Source: Rheinheimera salexigens (GTDB lineage: Bacteria > Pseudomonadota > Gammaproteobacteria > Enterobacterales > Alteromonadaceae). From it: DNA of 64,000 bases. The DNA lies in assembly GCF_001752395.1 (NCBI RefSeq), contig NZ_MKEK01000001.1:433466-497465 (forward strand). The letters are read 5' to 3'. The notes under the pieces were generated by a model that did no database searches, was not told where the DNA came from, and saw nothing but the letters and a program-made list of their open reading frames with translations. Every line of letters starts with the position of its first letter. The first letter of the stretch is position 1. This document shows, one piece after another, positions 48,294 through 57,500 of this stretch. A program made the position numbers and the translations under genes.

Positions 48294-49241
48294 TTAGTTA
48301 GCGGTTAAGCTTAAGTTGGCAAACTCAATAAAATCTTCTGGTGAGTTCATTTTTGTTGCTAACTGGCCATTTTCCATTTCAGAAAACTTTAACGGTTCTG
48401 CAAATGAGAAGTTAAGAACTAATTTTTCTGGATTATTGATAAAGCTAATAACACTTTCTTTAATAGCTGCAGGCATGTTCTCTGCACTAGATACGGTAAT
48501 TAATGCAATACCTTGCAGGGTTTGAAAGTCAGCCGCTTGGCCATTTTCGGCTGCAACTTGTGTTAAGCGTTGTAAGAAACCTTGATTAACAAGTACCACT
48601 TCACCTTTGCTTAAAGCGCCAGTTAATAATTGCTCAAGCATCTGTTTAGGATAATCTTCGCTCGTGGTTAGGGCTTGTTGCTGCTCAGCAGGCATGGCCG
48701 TAACTTCTTTTGCGTACTGCCAAAATTGTTGCATGTTAGCTAAAGTTACATCATAGCTTAAGCTAAACTCATCATTAATATGGGTAGCTTGGTTAAATTG
48801 TAACGAGCCATCTTGTTGATAAGCATAGCTATAGTCGCCATGTACTTCTAAGCCTTGCACAAAAGCACTTAAATTTGGCGGCAACATTTGTAACGCAGCT
48901 GAAGCCGCTTTTAAACCTGTTAACGTCATACTGCCTTTATCGGCTAATTGCTTTGGTTTAACGCCGGTAGCAACAATTTCAGTGACAGTGGCGATATCGC
49001 CAAACTCACCTAAGCTGATTGCTAAATCGTGAATGCGGTAAGTTGAAGTAAGCACATTTGCCGACACATCCTTGTAGCTCAAAGCAATAAGTGGCATTTC
49101 GCCCTGTGCGGCCAGCTCAATATAGCTTTGGTTGGCTTGGCTGATTTGCTGTTTAATGGCATCTTCGGCTTTTTTGTTGGCAAAATATAATCCGCCCACT
49201 GCAGCGACCACGACAACCAACGCTATTACTGACTTTTTCAT
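48294..49241 (-). CDS. periplasmic protein, possibly DUF945 (YdgA-like)
   Basis: A 315-residue protein with an uncleaved or cleaved N-terminal helix (MKKSVIALVVVVAAVGGLYFA) and a long beta-rich periplasmic part. Repeated strands such as ALSYKDVSANVLTSTYRIHDLAISLG and a final FEPLKFSEME-like edge recall YdgA/YihF (DUF945), but the match is partial. Likely role: an envelope or lipid-binding structural protein. Terminator at 48241 after the stop. Confidence 0.7.
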   Translation of the reverse strand: MKKSVIALVVVVAAVGGLYFANKKAEDAIKQQISQANQSYIELAAQGEMPLIALSYKDVSANVLTSTYRIHDLAISLGEFGDIATVTEIVATGVKPKQLADKGSMTLTGLKAASAALQMLPPNLSAFVQGLEVHGDYSYAYQQDGSLQFNQATHINDEFSLSYDVTLANMQQFWQYAKEVTAMPAEQQQALTTSEDYPKQMLEQLLTGALSKGEVVLVNQGFLQRLTQVAAENGQAADFQTLQGIALITVSSAENMPAAIKESVISFINNPEKLVLNFSFAEPLKFSEMENGQLATKMNSPEDFIEFANLSLTAN

Positions 49242-49514
49242 GCTAATCCTTTACGTTATCAATGTTAATAAATCAGCAAAATGTTAACATAGAAGCATAT
49301 TTATAAAAAGTTAGTATTTGCAGTTTTTAAAGTTAAACATCTGACAGCAATCAATTTATACCTGAGTTAAGCAGCCTGCCATTAATTAGCAGCCGGTACT
49401 TATTGTTAGGTTTTAAGGGCTGATGTTTAGAGCCATATGTTAAGATATATAGGTTTAGGCCCATATGGTATGTGCTATAGCTATGCAAAAATAGTTTAGG
49501 AGTAGACGTTAGGA

Positions 49515-50153
49515 ATGAGTATGGAACTCTATTTTCATTGGTTTGATTTATTTGGTATTGCCGTGTTTGCGGTGACGGGCACCTTAGCGGCGTGGCGGAA
49601 TCAAATGGATGGTTTTGCCGTAATCGTTTTAGCCAGTGTTACGGCTATTGGTGGTGGAACTTTGCGCGACTTATTACTGGGCGTACCGGTAATTTGGATT
49701 AATGATAATAGCTATTTTTACGCCATTTTTATTGCCGCTGTTGGCACTATATTATTACTGCGCAACCGGTTAACGGTGCCGCATAATACCTTACAAATAG
49801 CCGATGCTTTTGGTTTAGCGGTGTTTGTTATTACCGGAACGCAAAAATCCCTTGACCATGGTACTTCAGTGATGGTGGCTATCTTATTAGGCACTATGAG
49901 CGGAGTCTGTGGAGGCATGATCCGTGATGTATTATGCCGCGAAATTCCGATGGTATTTCGCGGTGAATTGTACGCCATAACTTGCATTTTAGCCGGTGTA
50001 CTTTACACCAGTTTATTAGCGCTTGGGGTAGAGCAGTTGCAAGCGATGGTTATTGCAATGTTTAGTTTATTGCTGTTTCGTACCGCCTCTATCAAGTGGA
50101 AATTAACCATACCGGTATTTGGCAAACATCATAATGATTTAGGCGAGCCATAA
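49515..50153 (+). CDS. TRIC-family cation channel (YadS/YicG-like)
   Basis: A 212-residue membrane protein with seven helices in two repeats. Each repeat has the glycine-rich motif (AVTAIGGGTLRDLLLG; GTMSGVCGGMIRDVLC) that lines the pore of trimeric intracellular cation channels. YadS and YicG of E. coli are the closest types in form. Probably carries K+ or an amino acid in the inner membrane. The upstream 270 bases (49242-49514) hold nothing recognisable. Terminator at 50152-50179. Confidence 0.9.
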   Translation: MSMELYFHWFDLFGIAVFAVTGTLAAWRNQMDGFAVIVLASVTAIGGGTLRDLLLGVPVIWINDNSYFYAIFIAAVGTILLLRNRLTVPHNTLQIADAFGLAVFVITGTQKSLDHGTSVMVAILLGTMSGVCGGMIRDVLCREIPMVFRGELYAITCILAGVLYTSLLALGVEQLQAMVIAMFSLLLFRTASIKWKLTIPVFGKHHNDLGEP

Positions 50154-50179
50154 AAAAAGCCAGCTAAGCTGGCTTTTTT
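50152..50179. terminator. bidirectional terminator
   Basis: AAAAAAAGCCAGC and GCTGGCTTTTTT pair around TAA, right at the stop of the TRIC gene. It also terminates the minus-strand PEP-CTERM gene (stop at 50203). Confidence 0.9.
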
Positions 50180-50202
50180 AATTAACAGCAGACTAATCTG
50201 CT

Positions 50203-51138
50203 TTATTGAGCGGTTTTTCTACGACGTAATCTTAAACTTAAGCCGAATAAACCTAGTGAAAATAAGGCTAGTGTAGCTGGCGCTGGGATTGTCTCACCAA
50301 TTGGTGGTAAGCCGATGTTAGCAAAACCCCAACCATACGTTACCGTACCATCATTATCATAAGTGTACGAATAAGCTTCAATGCCTACGCTGGTAAACGC
50401 ACTTAATAAGCTTGCAGTACTAAAAGCAGCACCTATATAGGTATCAAAACTAACAGATTCACCGGCTAGTAAATCACCAAAGCCAAGAATAAAATAAGCA
50501 CCTAAATCGCCAGCTTGATCTATAGCATTAGTATCAGCCATAGAGCCTCGAGTTACCATTGGATCGGGTTCATCAAATGGGTCAAAAGAGGTGTGAAGTA
50601 CCTTACTTCCGGGCGCACCCGCGCCACCAGGGCCGGCATAAATGGTCGTGAAGTCATCAGTGAAGTGTCCGGGTGGTACGTCCCAATCTAAAGTACGGGC
50701 ATAACGAACATCGGTAACTGCGGCTGCAGTATCATTAAATATCTGTACATTAACGCCAAATAAACTCCCCGCTGCTGCGGAAGAGTAAGTATGGACGATC
50801 CTTAATCCGCTAGTTAAAATTACCGTAGAGACTGCATCGGTAAGGCTTGTACTGCTAAACATCGCAGATGCAATGCCAGAGGTAGCGCCACCATAAGTAT
50901 AGCTACCGGTGCCATCAGAAGCCGCACCCCAACCTTCACATAAACAACCTGGGGTAATAGCATCACCTGGCCCGCCGGTGAGGGCGATACCGACACCACC
51001 AAAGCCTAAGCCACCGTTATCGTCCACGCCCATAGTAAGAGCGCCAGTATCTAACACTAAGCCTGCTTGTGCCATGCTAGATATGCCGAGTAAGCCTGCC
51101 GCTACACAACTCAGCAAAATACTTTTATTAGTTTTCAT
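50203..51138 (-). CDS. PEP-CTERM sorting protein
   Basis: A 311-residue secreted protein. A signal peptide (1-25, ending MAQAGL) starts it. The C-terminus has the PEP-CTERM signal: IPAPATLALFSLGLFGLSLRLRRRK, a Pro-containing motif, a hydrophobic helix and an Arg cluster. The middle is Gly/Asp rich and beta-rich (GLGFGGVGIALTGG; TDVRYARTLDWDVPPGHF). It is exported and then cut and anchored or released by an exosortase; no exosortase gene is in the window. AAGGATACGATC before ATG 51138. Confidence 0.9.
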   Translation of the reverse strand: MKTNKSILLSCVAAGLLGISSMAQAGLVLDTGALTMGVDDNGGLGFGGVGIALTGGPGDAITPGCLCEGWGAASDGTGSYTYGGATSGIASAMFSSTSLTDAVSTVILTSGLRIVHTYSSAAAGSLFGVNVQIFNDTAAAVTDVRYARTLDWDVPPGHFTDDFTTIYAGPGGAGAPGSKVLHTSFDPFDEPDPMVTRGSMADTNAIDQAGDLGAYFILGFGDLLAGESVSFDTYIGAAFSTASLLSAFTSVGIEAYSYTYDNDGTVTYGWGFANIGLPPIGETIPAPATLALFSLGLFGLSLRLRRRKTAQ

Positions 51139-51396
51139 GATCGTATCCTTGATTCAGGCAGTGTATTGCCATAGCTGTAATTGCATATTAAATGCCATAA
51201 CTTAAAAAAAGGTTAAAAACAGCAACTTAGTTAATAAGCACAAACAAGGCTAGGAATATATTGTAAAGATAGTTGACGACTATTATTGCCAGACTTGACT
51301 GGTGTTTAGCGTCATTCCGTGGATAATAAACAACAATGTTTTTCGCCGCACAGCATTTATGTTCTGGTAATTCACGTGCGGCCGATAGGATGCGCT

Positions 51397-54300
51397 ATGG
51401 CACAATTATTACGTATTATTCTTATTCATACCCATTTACCTGGTGTAGTTGAATTACAGTTAGATCAGCATACTAATATCTGTGGCACTAACGCCTCGGG
51501 TAAAACCACCTTACAGCGTTTAGTGCCGGTATTTTATGGCGAGCAGCCCAATAGGGTAGTGCCGAAAACGCGCAAGAAGTTTGATCAATTTTATCTGCCG
51601 TTTTCTAACAGTTACATTATTTATGAATACCAGCGCGATAATGCGGATATTTGCCAAGTGGTATTAACGCGTAAAAGCGATGGCGGCGTAGAATATCGCT
51701 TTGTTGCGGCGGCGTATTTAAGTGAACACTATTTACAGCAAACCGCTGATGGCGTGAAAGGTTATAGTTATGCCGAGTGGGCGAGCGCGATGCGCGGAAT
51801 TTCTGATCTGCAAATTTCCCATAAAATAGCCGCTACTAGCGAGTATCGTAGCATTATTCAAAATGATGCTGCCGCATTACGGGGTAATAGCAATGATAAT
51901 GTTAAGTTACGCCGTTTAGCCGCGAGTTTTAGTTTAGTCAGTAGTGGCCATAAACTACGCCATATTGAAAAATTAGTTAGTGCGGTGCATGCCAAAGAAG
52001 GCAAAATGGAAACGCTAAAAGCCATGTTAGCGGCCATTTTTGAAGAAGATGGCGTGATCTTACCGACCACTAAAATGAAAAATACCAAAGCTAGAGAATG
52101 GATTTTGCAAATGCGCCAATCAATGCGGATTGATACTTTGCAGCAAAGTTTTCAGCACTTAACTCAACTGGCGCGTCAGCTTGATAGTGCAGAAGCCAGT
52201 TTAGCCGCCTTGCTGCCCTTATTGCAGCAGGATGAACAACAGCAACTGCAGCAAAAATCGGATGCTGAGCAGCAAATAAATACGTTACGGGGCCAAATAA
52301 ATAGCCATAAGCAGTTATTTTCAGAGCAACAAATGACCTTAAACAGCAGTTTAAGTAAAGCGGAGGCTGATTTAACCGAAACCACAGCACGACTCGATCA
52401 ATTGCAACTGCAATATGAAGCTTATGAAAGTCGCGATATGAGTCAATTGCAACAAGATACGGATGCCCTACCTTTGTGGCGTGACAGCCTGCAAGATTTG
52501 CTTGAGCAATATCAATTGATGGTAGAGCAACATGGTGATTTAGAGCGCCAACTTGAACAACGTAAAGCAAAATTAGCGGAAGCCTTTAATCGTTTAAGTG
52601 AGCAGCAGCGGTTAAAAGCCAAACAGTTACAACAACAAAAAGATCACACTAGGCAACAGCAAGACGATGCCTTATCCAGTTTAGAGCAAGGATTTCAGCA
52701 GCGTTTACAGCAACAGCAAAACCAATTCGCTGAGCAGCTAAGCCAATGTCATAGTGCTATAGCGGTATTACAAAGCCAATTGACGGCTTCAGTGTTAACC
52801 GATGCTGAGCATGAAGAGCGGCAAATTGCGGGGTTACGTTTAGAACAAGCCCAGCAACAAGCCCAACAACAAGCGCGGCAAGTACAGCAAATTCAACAGC
52901 AATGGCAAAAAGCTCGGCAACAACGCGAGCAAGCCGATAGCCAATTGCAGCAGTCGCGGCAGCAGTTGCACCATGCCGAACAACACTTACAACAATTGCA
53001 TCGCCAGTTAAGCCCAGAGCAGGGCAGCTTACGTCACTTTTTACGCTTGCATTACCCTGGTTGGGAGCAAACACTGGGCAAGGTATTAGAACCGGATTTA
53101 TTAGAACGACTAGATTTACAGCCCAAGTTGGCGGCTAAGTTAGAGGCTAAGCCAGGTGCAAAGTTAGATCAGAAAGTTGGCTCTGTAGCGGACAGTTTAT
53201 TTGGCTTACAGTTAGAGTTAACGGCGATTGATAGCCCCGAGCATGCTCAAGACGAAGCTGCAATTCGCCATAGCATCCAAACTGCAGAGCAACTGCTTGT
53301 GCAGGCTACGCAGCACAAGCAGCAAGCTGAAAAGCAATTGCAACAACAGCACGAACAAGCCGAATTAGTGCGGGCTCAGCAAGAGCAGGCACAGTGGCAA
53401 TACAGCCAATTAGAGCAAAACATTGAATACGCCAGCGATGCCAGTAAGCGCTTAGAAGCCACGCACCGCGAGCTTGTAAAGCAACGCCAAGCAACAGTGC
53501 GAGCTGAGCTAAGTCAGCAGCAGCAACAGCTAGAGCAATTAAAACAGCAACAACAACAAGACTTGCAAGCGTTAACGGATGATCATCAAGCGCAGAAAAT
53601 TGAATTAAAAGCAGACTGGCAAGCTGAGCTACAGGTATTTGATCAGCAACTGGAGCAATTAGACCAGCAGTTAGCCGATAAACGTGACGATAATAAACAA
53701 CAAATTAAAGAGTTACAGCAAGCCTTTAATGAAGAGCTTTCCAGTAAAGGTATTGATCCGCGTCGGTTAATCGATTTAAAGCAACGCCAAGAACAGCTTA
53801 AAACCAAGATTAAAAACGTGGAAAGCCGCCAAGATGAATTGGCACAGTGGCTGCGCTTTATGCAATTAGATTGGCAGCAATTACGACCGCAATTACTGGA
53901 AAAAGAAACTGCACTGAAGCAACAACAGCGGCAATTACAACAACAACTTACCCAGTTAAAAACCGAGTTTACCGCCAGCCAAAAACTATTAGAACAACAA
54001 CGGCAGCAGTGGCAAGACCAAATGCAGCAAGCAGAACAAGCCTTGCAGCAATTAAAAATAACCTTAGCCAAATTTGCTGATTTGCATCTGACTGCTGTTA
54101 CTCCAGCGGTAATAAGCCCGACTATGGATCTAATAGAGCGTTTAGCGCGCAGTAATGAAGCCTTAGCCGAGCGTAGTAAAGTTGAGCAGCAGTTAAGTAC
54201 TCAGCTAGAGCAGTTTGAAACCAGCTTAAGTAAAGATGCCGGCAGTGAATTTTTAGATCGCTTAGAGCATGAAAAACGCAAGTTACCAGAGTTTGCCGGT

Positions 54301-55113
54301 AAGCGACAGCAGTTGCCTATTTTGGCTGACTTGTTGCGTATTTTACAGGATCAACAACAACAGCTACTGGAGATGGGCGAAAATATTGGTGGTGACTTGA
54401 AGAAGTTCTTCACCGTATTTAGCGATATTAATAAACGTATTGCTATGCAAAGCCGGCGCTTAAGTGCCGCTGTAGCGGATGACTTAGTGCTAGAAGGTAT
54501 CAGCAAGTCTGAAGTGCGCATTTTATCAACCATTGATGAATTAGGTTTTTGGCAGCCGTTAAAGCATTTTGCCAAGTTATATGATGATTGGGGTAACTCG
54601 GGTAAAGCGCTACCGTCTGAAGACTACTTAAATGCGCTAGCCGACGTGGTTGAATTACTGCGAGCCGATGAGCAATACAGCATAGAATCGTTATTACGCT
54701 TAGAGCTACATTTAACCGAGGGTGGCTCAGAGTTAATAATTAAAAGTGATCGGCAATTACTAGAATCGTCCAGCCATGGCATGGCCTATCTTATTTTATG
54801 TAAGTATTTACTAGCATTCACCCGCTTATTACGTGGCGACGCCAATGTGGCTATTCATTGGCCTATAGATGAAATTGGTACTTTGGCCTATCACAATGTG
54901 GAAATGCTATTTATGGCTTGTAGTAGCAATAATATTATTATTGTTGGTGCCTTCCCTAATCCAGAATCCGACGTATTGATGCTATTTCAACATCGCTATT
55001 TAATTGAGCCAAGTCAGCATGATCCCAGTCAGCGCCAGTTAAAACGGATTCAACCTAAAGTAAGTAGGCTAAGTGAACGCTTAGCACAACGGCAACAGGA
55101 GGTTAGCTTATGA
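51397..55113 (+). CDS. SMC/MukB-like ATPase of a condensin-type operon
   Basis: A 1238-residue SMC-type ATPase. Walker A GTNASGKTT sits at residues 30-38, just after the short LLRIILIHTHLPGVVELQL. The ABC signature-like SSHGMAYLILCKYLLAF begins at about 1125, and the Walker B is IHWPIDEIG with D1158-E1159. Two long coiled coils (about 215-545 and 630-1040) flank a small hinge with GWEQTLGKVLEPDLL at 555. The coils are very rich in Gln, with many QQQ and QQQQ runs. The layout is like MukB/MksB/JetC. AGGA at 51387 supports ATG 51397. The stop overlaps the next gene by four bases (ATGA). Confidence 0.85.
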   Translation: MAQLLRIILIHTHLPGVVELQLDQHTNICGTNASGKTTLQRLVPVFYGEQPNRVVPKTRKKFDQFYLPFSNSYIIYEYQRDNADICQVVLTRKSDGGVEYRFVAAAYLSEHYLQQTADGVKGYSYAEWASAMRGISDLQISHKIAATSEYRSIIQNDAAALRGNSNDNVKLRRLAASFSLVSSGHKLRHIEKLVSAVHAKEGKMETLKAMLAAIFEEDGVILPTTKMKNTKAREWILQMRQSMRIDTLQQSFQHLTQLARQLDSAEASLAALLPLLQQDEQQQLQQKSDAEQQINTLRGQINSHKQLFSEQQMTLNSSLSKAEADLTETTARLDQLQLQYEAYESRDMSQLQQDTDALPLWRDSLQDLLEQYQLMVEQHGDLERQLEQRKAKLAEAFNRLSEQQRLKAKQLQQQKDHTRQQQDDALSSLEQGFQQRLQQQQNQFAEQLSQCHSAIAVLQSQLTASVLTDAEHEERQIAGLRLEQAQQQAQQQARQVQQIQQQWQKARQQREQADSQLQQSRQQLHHAEQHLQQLHRQLSPEQGSLRHFLRLHYPGWEQTLGKVLEPDLLERLDLQPKLAAKLEAKPGAKLDQKVGSVADSLFGLQLELTAIDSPEHAQDEAAIRHSIQTAEQLLVQATQHKQQAEKQLQQQHEQAELVRAQQEQAQWQYSQLEQNIEYASDASKRLEATHRELVKQRQATVRAELSQQQQQLEQLKQQQQQDLQALTDDHQAQKIELKADWQAELQVFDQQLEQLDQQLADKRDDNKQQIKELQQAFNEELSSKGIDPRRLIDLKQRQEQLKTKIKNVESRQDELAQWLRFMQLDWQQLRPQLLEKETALKQQQRQLQQQLTQLKTEFTASQKLLEQQRQQWQDQMQQAEQALQQLKITLAKFADLHLTAVTPAVISPTMDLIERLARSNEALAERSKVEQQLSTQLEQFETSLSKDAGSEFLDRLEHEKRKLPEFAGKRQQLPILADLLRILQDQQQQLLEMGENIGGDLKKFFTVFSDINKRIAMQSRRLSAAVADDLVLEGISKSEVRILSTIDELGFWQPLKHFAKLYDDWGNSGKALPSEDYLNALADVVELLRADEQYSIESLLRLELHLTEGGSELIIKSDRQLLESSSHGMAYLILCKYLLAFTRLLRGDANVAIHWPIDEIGTLAYHNVEMLFMACSSNNIIIVGAFPNPESDVLMLFQHRYLIEPSQHDPSQRQLKRIQPKVSRLSERLAQRQQEVSL

Positions 55114-55730
55114 TCCAGCATGGCGCGTTATTAGAGCGGTTGCTTTCAGGTGACTTTATTTGCCAAATTAGTGATAGCGAGGCGTTTAGGCATTTAGCCA
55201 ATGAGCAAACTCAGCAACAGATCGACCATTACTTACGGCCGTTAAATCGGCGGTTAGTCAGCAATGATGATAATAGTGTGTATTTTCTGGCTTATCATGA
55301 GCTAAACAGTACGGCACGCGAGCATTTAAGCAGCCAATTTAGCCACACTATCCAGTCGTTATTGCCGTTACTTGAATGGTTACAATTAGTGCAAGAAACC
55401 TTAGGTCGCGACAGTGCTATTACCGCGGGTGATACCATTAAACTGCAAGAGTTTATCTTGCGCACCGAAGATAACCAAAGCTTGCGCCATCGCTTGCAGC
55501 AATTAGCCAGTGATCGGTTTTTTAATAGCCAAAGTGACGCCTTAGATAATCAAATTAAGCTAATTTTTCGTCGCTTAAAAGAGCATGGTTACTTGCTGCA
55601 GCCGCATAACGATCGGCAGTACTACATTGTTACGGCTAAAATTGATTACTTAATTGATGTTATTCGCTTTATTCGTGATGAAGAGCACTTGCCAGTGGAG
55701 GATACGCCAGCGCAGGAGCATTTATTGTGA
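55110..55730 (+). CDS. MukE/MksE-like KITE subunit
   Basis: A 206-residue, helical, winged-helix-type protein: LLERLLSGDFICQISDSEAFRHLANEQTQQQIDHYLRPLNRRLVS, then YHELNSTAREHLSSQFSHTIQSLLPLLEWLQLVQETLG and a C-terminal wing KLIFRRLKEHGYLLQPHNDRQYYIVTAKIDYLIDVIRFI. In MukBEF-type complexes such KITE subunits bind the kleisin as a dimer. The start ATG overlaps the SMC gene stop (ATGA) and the stop overlaps the next GTG (GTGA), so expression is tightly coupled. Low direct similarity to E. coli MukE is expected; assignment rests on fold features and gene order. Confidence 0.7.
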   Translation: MIQHGALLERLLSGDFICQISDSEAFRHLANEQTQQQIDHYLRPLNRRLVSNDDNSVYFLAYHELNSTAREHLSSQFSHTIQSLLPLLEWLQLVQETLGRDSAITAGDTIKLQEFILRTEDNQSLRHRLQQLASDRFFNSQSDALDNQIKLIFRRLKEHGYLLQPHNDRQYYIVTAKIDYLIDVIRFIRDEEHLPVEDTPAQEHLL

Positions 55731-56992
55731 GCACGGTAACAGAAGCTAATATGACTTCTAACCTGTTTAGTATAGGGGCTGAACGCTTAGCGCTATTAGG
55801 AAAGCATCATAAAGCCTTAATGCAAGGTTATGTTGCTGGCTATGTAGATGAAGCCGCCTTTAGCGAAATCGCGCTTAAAAAGCTTATTTCAGCGCGTATT
55901 TTATGGCGACCAGATGAGCAACAACCGCTGGCATTACGGCCTTTAGTCAGTGAGTTAATTGCCAGTATGGTGGCCGATGAAAGTCGACGTCAGATCAATG
56001 CCGATGTGGCTGAGAAACTAGAGCAAATTCGTAACCGAGTACAAGCCTATCGCGATGCGCAGTATAAGGGCGATTACAGCGTTGCTGAGCTGCAATTACA
56101 GCGCCTAACCGAACAGGTGTACGATTTAAGTGGTCAGTTTGAAGAAGCCATAGACAGCTTATGGCACCGACTGAATAGTGACTTTGGTTTTGTCAGTAGC
56201 TTGGATGATAAAATTCGTGAAAACGAACGTGCCCAAAAGCAGCTGCGTCGCTTGCTAGATGGCTTAGATTTATTAGACTTTAATGAGTTAATAGAACTAG
56301 CTGAAGGCAATAACCATTTGCGTAAGCTATTGGTTAGTCAGTTACAAAATCAGTTAAGCTCGCACCATAGTAGCTTGTTGGAAGTACAAAAACGGCTATT
56401 AGAATTATTGGCTAAATTTCGCCAGCAACAAGCCCGCTCCATGCTTATTACTAATATGGCAGCGTTTTTACGCCAGCATCCAAAATATCAGCCAGCTGAC
56501 TATGCCAATCGTTCAGAAGTGCCCGTTTTGTTTAATCAGGCAGCGGCGATAAAACCGCAAGCGGCCATTGCCTTAGATCGCGCTAGTGAACGGCAGCAAT
56601 TAGCGGAGTTAGTCAGGCATTTACCAAGGCCAAGCTTAACCACGCAACCACAACAGCAAAGTGGTAGTGGCAGTATGTTGCAAGAAGATGCCGCCATTAT
56701 TGCTCGGCAACAAGCGCTAAAAGTCGATGTCGAAAACTTTTATCTTAAGGTAATCGATAACGCCGGCACACCCGGCACAACTAGCACACTGAGTGCGTTA
56801 GATTATCTGCTAGAAAAACAGTTAGCCTGGGATAGCGAAATTTGGTTATATCAAATTATTGCCGAACATCAAGCCTTACCCGTCTCGGAAAAACAGCTGT
56901 TTAAGATAACCCGAGAAGAAGCGGCTCAAAGCGAGATGAATAATTTACTGCTTATTCGTGATATTAATATTGGCTTGCAGATAACAGCATAA
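55727..56992 (+). CDS. MukF/MksF-like kleisin subunit, GTG start
   Basis: A 421-residue helical protein. The N-terminal region has a winged helix (LALLGKHHKALMQGYVAGYVDEAAFSEIALKKLISARILW), the middle two coiled helices (RRQINADVAEKLEQIRNRVQAYRDAQY; SLWHRLNSDFGFVSSLDDKIRENERAQKQLRRLLDGL). The C-terminal part contains a low-complexity linker (LTTQPQQQSGSGSM) and a second helical head-binding segment. This order matches kleisins that bridge SMC heads. The GTG start at 55727 overlaps the previous stop. It is the last gene of the three-gene unit. Confidence 0.7.
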   Translation: MSTVTEANMTSNLFSIGAERLALLGKHHKALMQGYVAGYVDEAAFSEIALKKLISARILWRPDEQQPLALRPLVSELIASMVADESRRQINADVAEKLEQIRNRVQAYRDAQYKGDYSVAELQLQRLTEQVYDLSGQFEEAIDSLWHRLNSDFGFVSSLDDKIRENERAQKQLRRLLDGLDLLDFNELIELAEGNNHLRKLLVSQLQNQLSSHHSSLLEVQKRLLELLAKFRQQQARSMLITNMAAFLRQHPKYQPADYANRSEVPVLFNQAAAIKPQAAIALDRASERQQLAELVRHLPRPSLTTQPQQQSGSGSMLQEDAAIIARQQALKVDVENFYLKVIDNAGTPGTTSTLSALDYLLEKQLAWDSEIWLYQIIAEHQALPVSEKQLFKITREEAAQSEMNNLLLIRDINIGLQITA

Positions 56993-57022
56993 AAACCATT
57001 AGAATTTAAAAAGGATTAAACT

Positions 57023-57241
57023 ATGGCGACACAATTTAAAGAATATAAAGTCATCCATATTGCCGAGGGCGGTTGTGGCACTATTTTTCTTGGCGCGTCT
57101 GGCTTGCCGTTAAAAAAAGTTGAAGCAGAATTAAATTCGCAAGCAGCTTCCGGTTGGCAGGTGGTGTTTCAGGTAATTGAAAGTAAACGCTTTTGGTTAT
57201 TTTGGAGCCGGGAAGCGATGATTGTTACTTTAGGCCGGTAA
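57023..57241 (+). CDS. DUF4177 protein
   Basis: A 72-residue small protein with the DUF4177 pattern (FKEYKVIHIAEGGCGTIFLG, then VEAELNSQAASGWQVVFQVIESKRFWLFWSREAMIVTLGR). Members are short beta-rich proteins without known role. AAGGATTAAACT before ATG 57023. The next gene begins one base after its stop, so it opens the DUF4177-yidD-TM2 unit. Confidence 0.85.
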   Translation: MATQFKEYKVIHIAEGGCGTIFLGASGLPLKKVEAELNSQAASGWQVVFQVIESKRFWLFWSREAMIVTLGR

Positions 57242-57242
57242 A

Positions 57243-57500
57243 ATGGCCAAATTGCTGTTGTGGCTGATTAAGTGTTACCAACGCAGTGGCGGTAGCAAGC
57301 GTTGGTTTGGTATCGAGTGTAATTTTGAGCCTAGTTGCTCATATTATACCGCCGATGCCATAAAAGCGTATGGTGTGACAACAGGAATTACTATGGGCTG
57401 GCGGCGGATTAAAGCTTGTCGTCAACCCGATTGCTTCTATAAATGTATTGATCCGGTAATACCAAGGACTGGCAATGTTAAATCAGATGTTAACTCATAG
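57243..57500 (+). CDS. yidD: YidD-like membrane insertion factor
   Basis: An 85-residue protein. The YidD core CNFEPSCSYYTADAIKAYGVTTGITMGWRRIKACRQPD keeps the CxFxPSCS block. In E. coli YidD helps YidC insert proteins and sits between rnpA and yidC. Here it lies far from any rpmH-rnpA-yidC locus and the second half (IKACRQPDCFYKC) is shorter and Cys-rich. It may be a second, specialised copy. The reading frame overlaps the TM2 gene by 26 bases. Confidence 0.88.
   Translation: MAKLLLWLIKCYQRSGGSKRWFGIECNFEPSCSYYTADAIKAYGVTTGITMGWRRIKACRQPDCFYKCIDPVIPRTGNVKSDVNS

Noticed and set aside
52091..54071. Long minus-strand frames opposite the SMC gene
   Set aside because: They arise from the CAG/CAA-rich Gln codons (antisense reads as Cys/Leu/Ala-rich) and have no start context.
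51397..56992. Classification as a complete Wadjet (JetABCD) defence system
   Set aside because: No JetD/MksG-type toprim gene is adjacent and gene order differs, so only a condensin-like operon is claimed.
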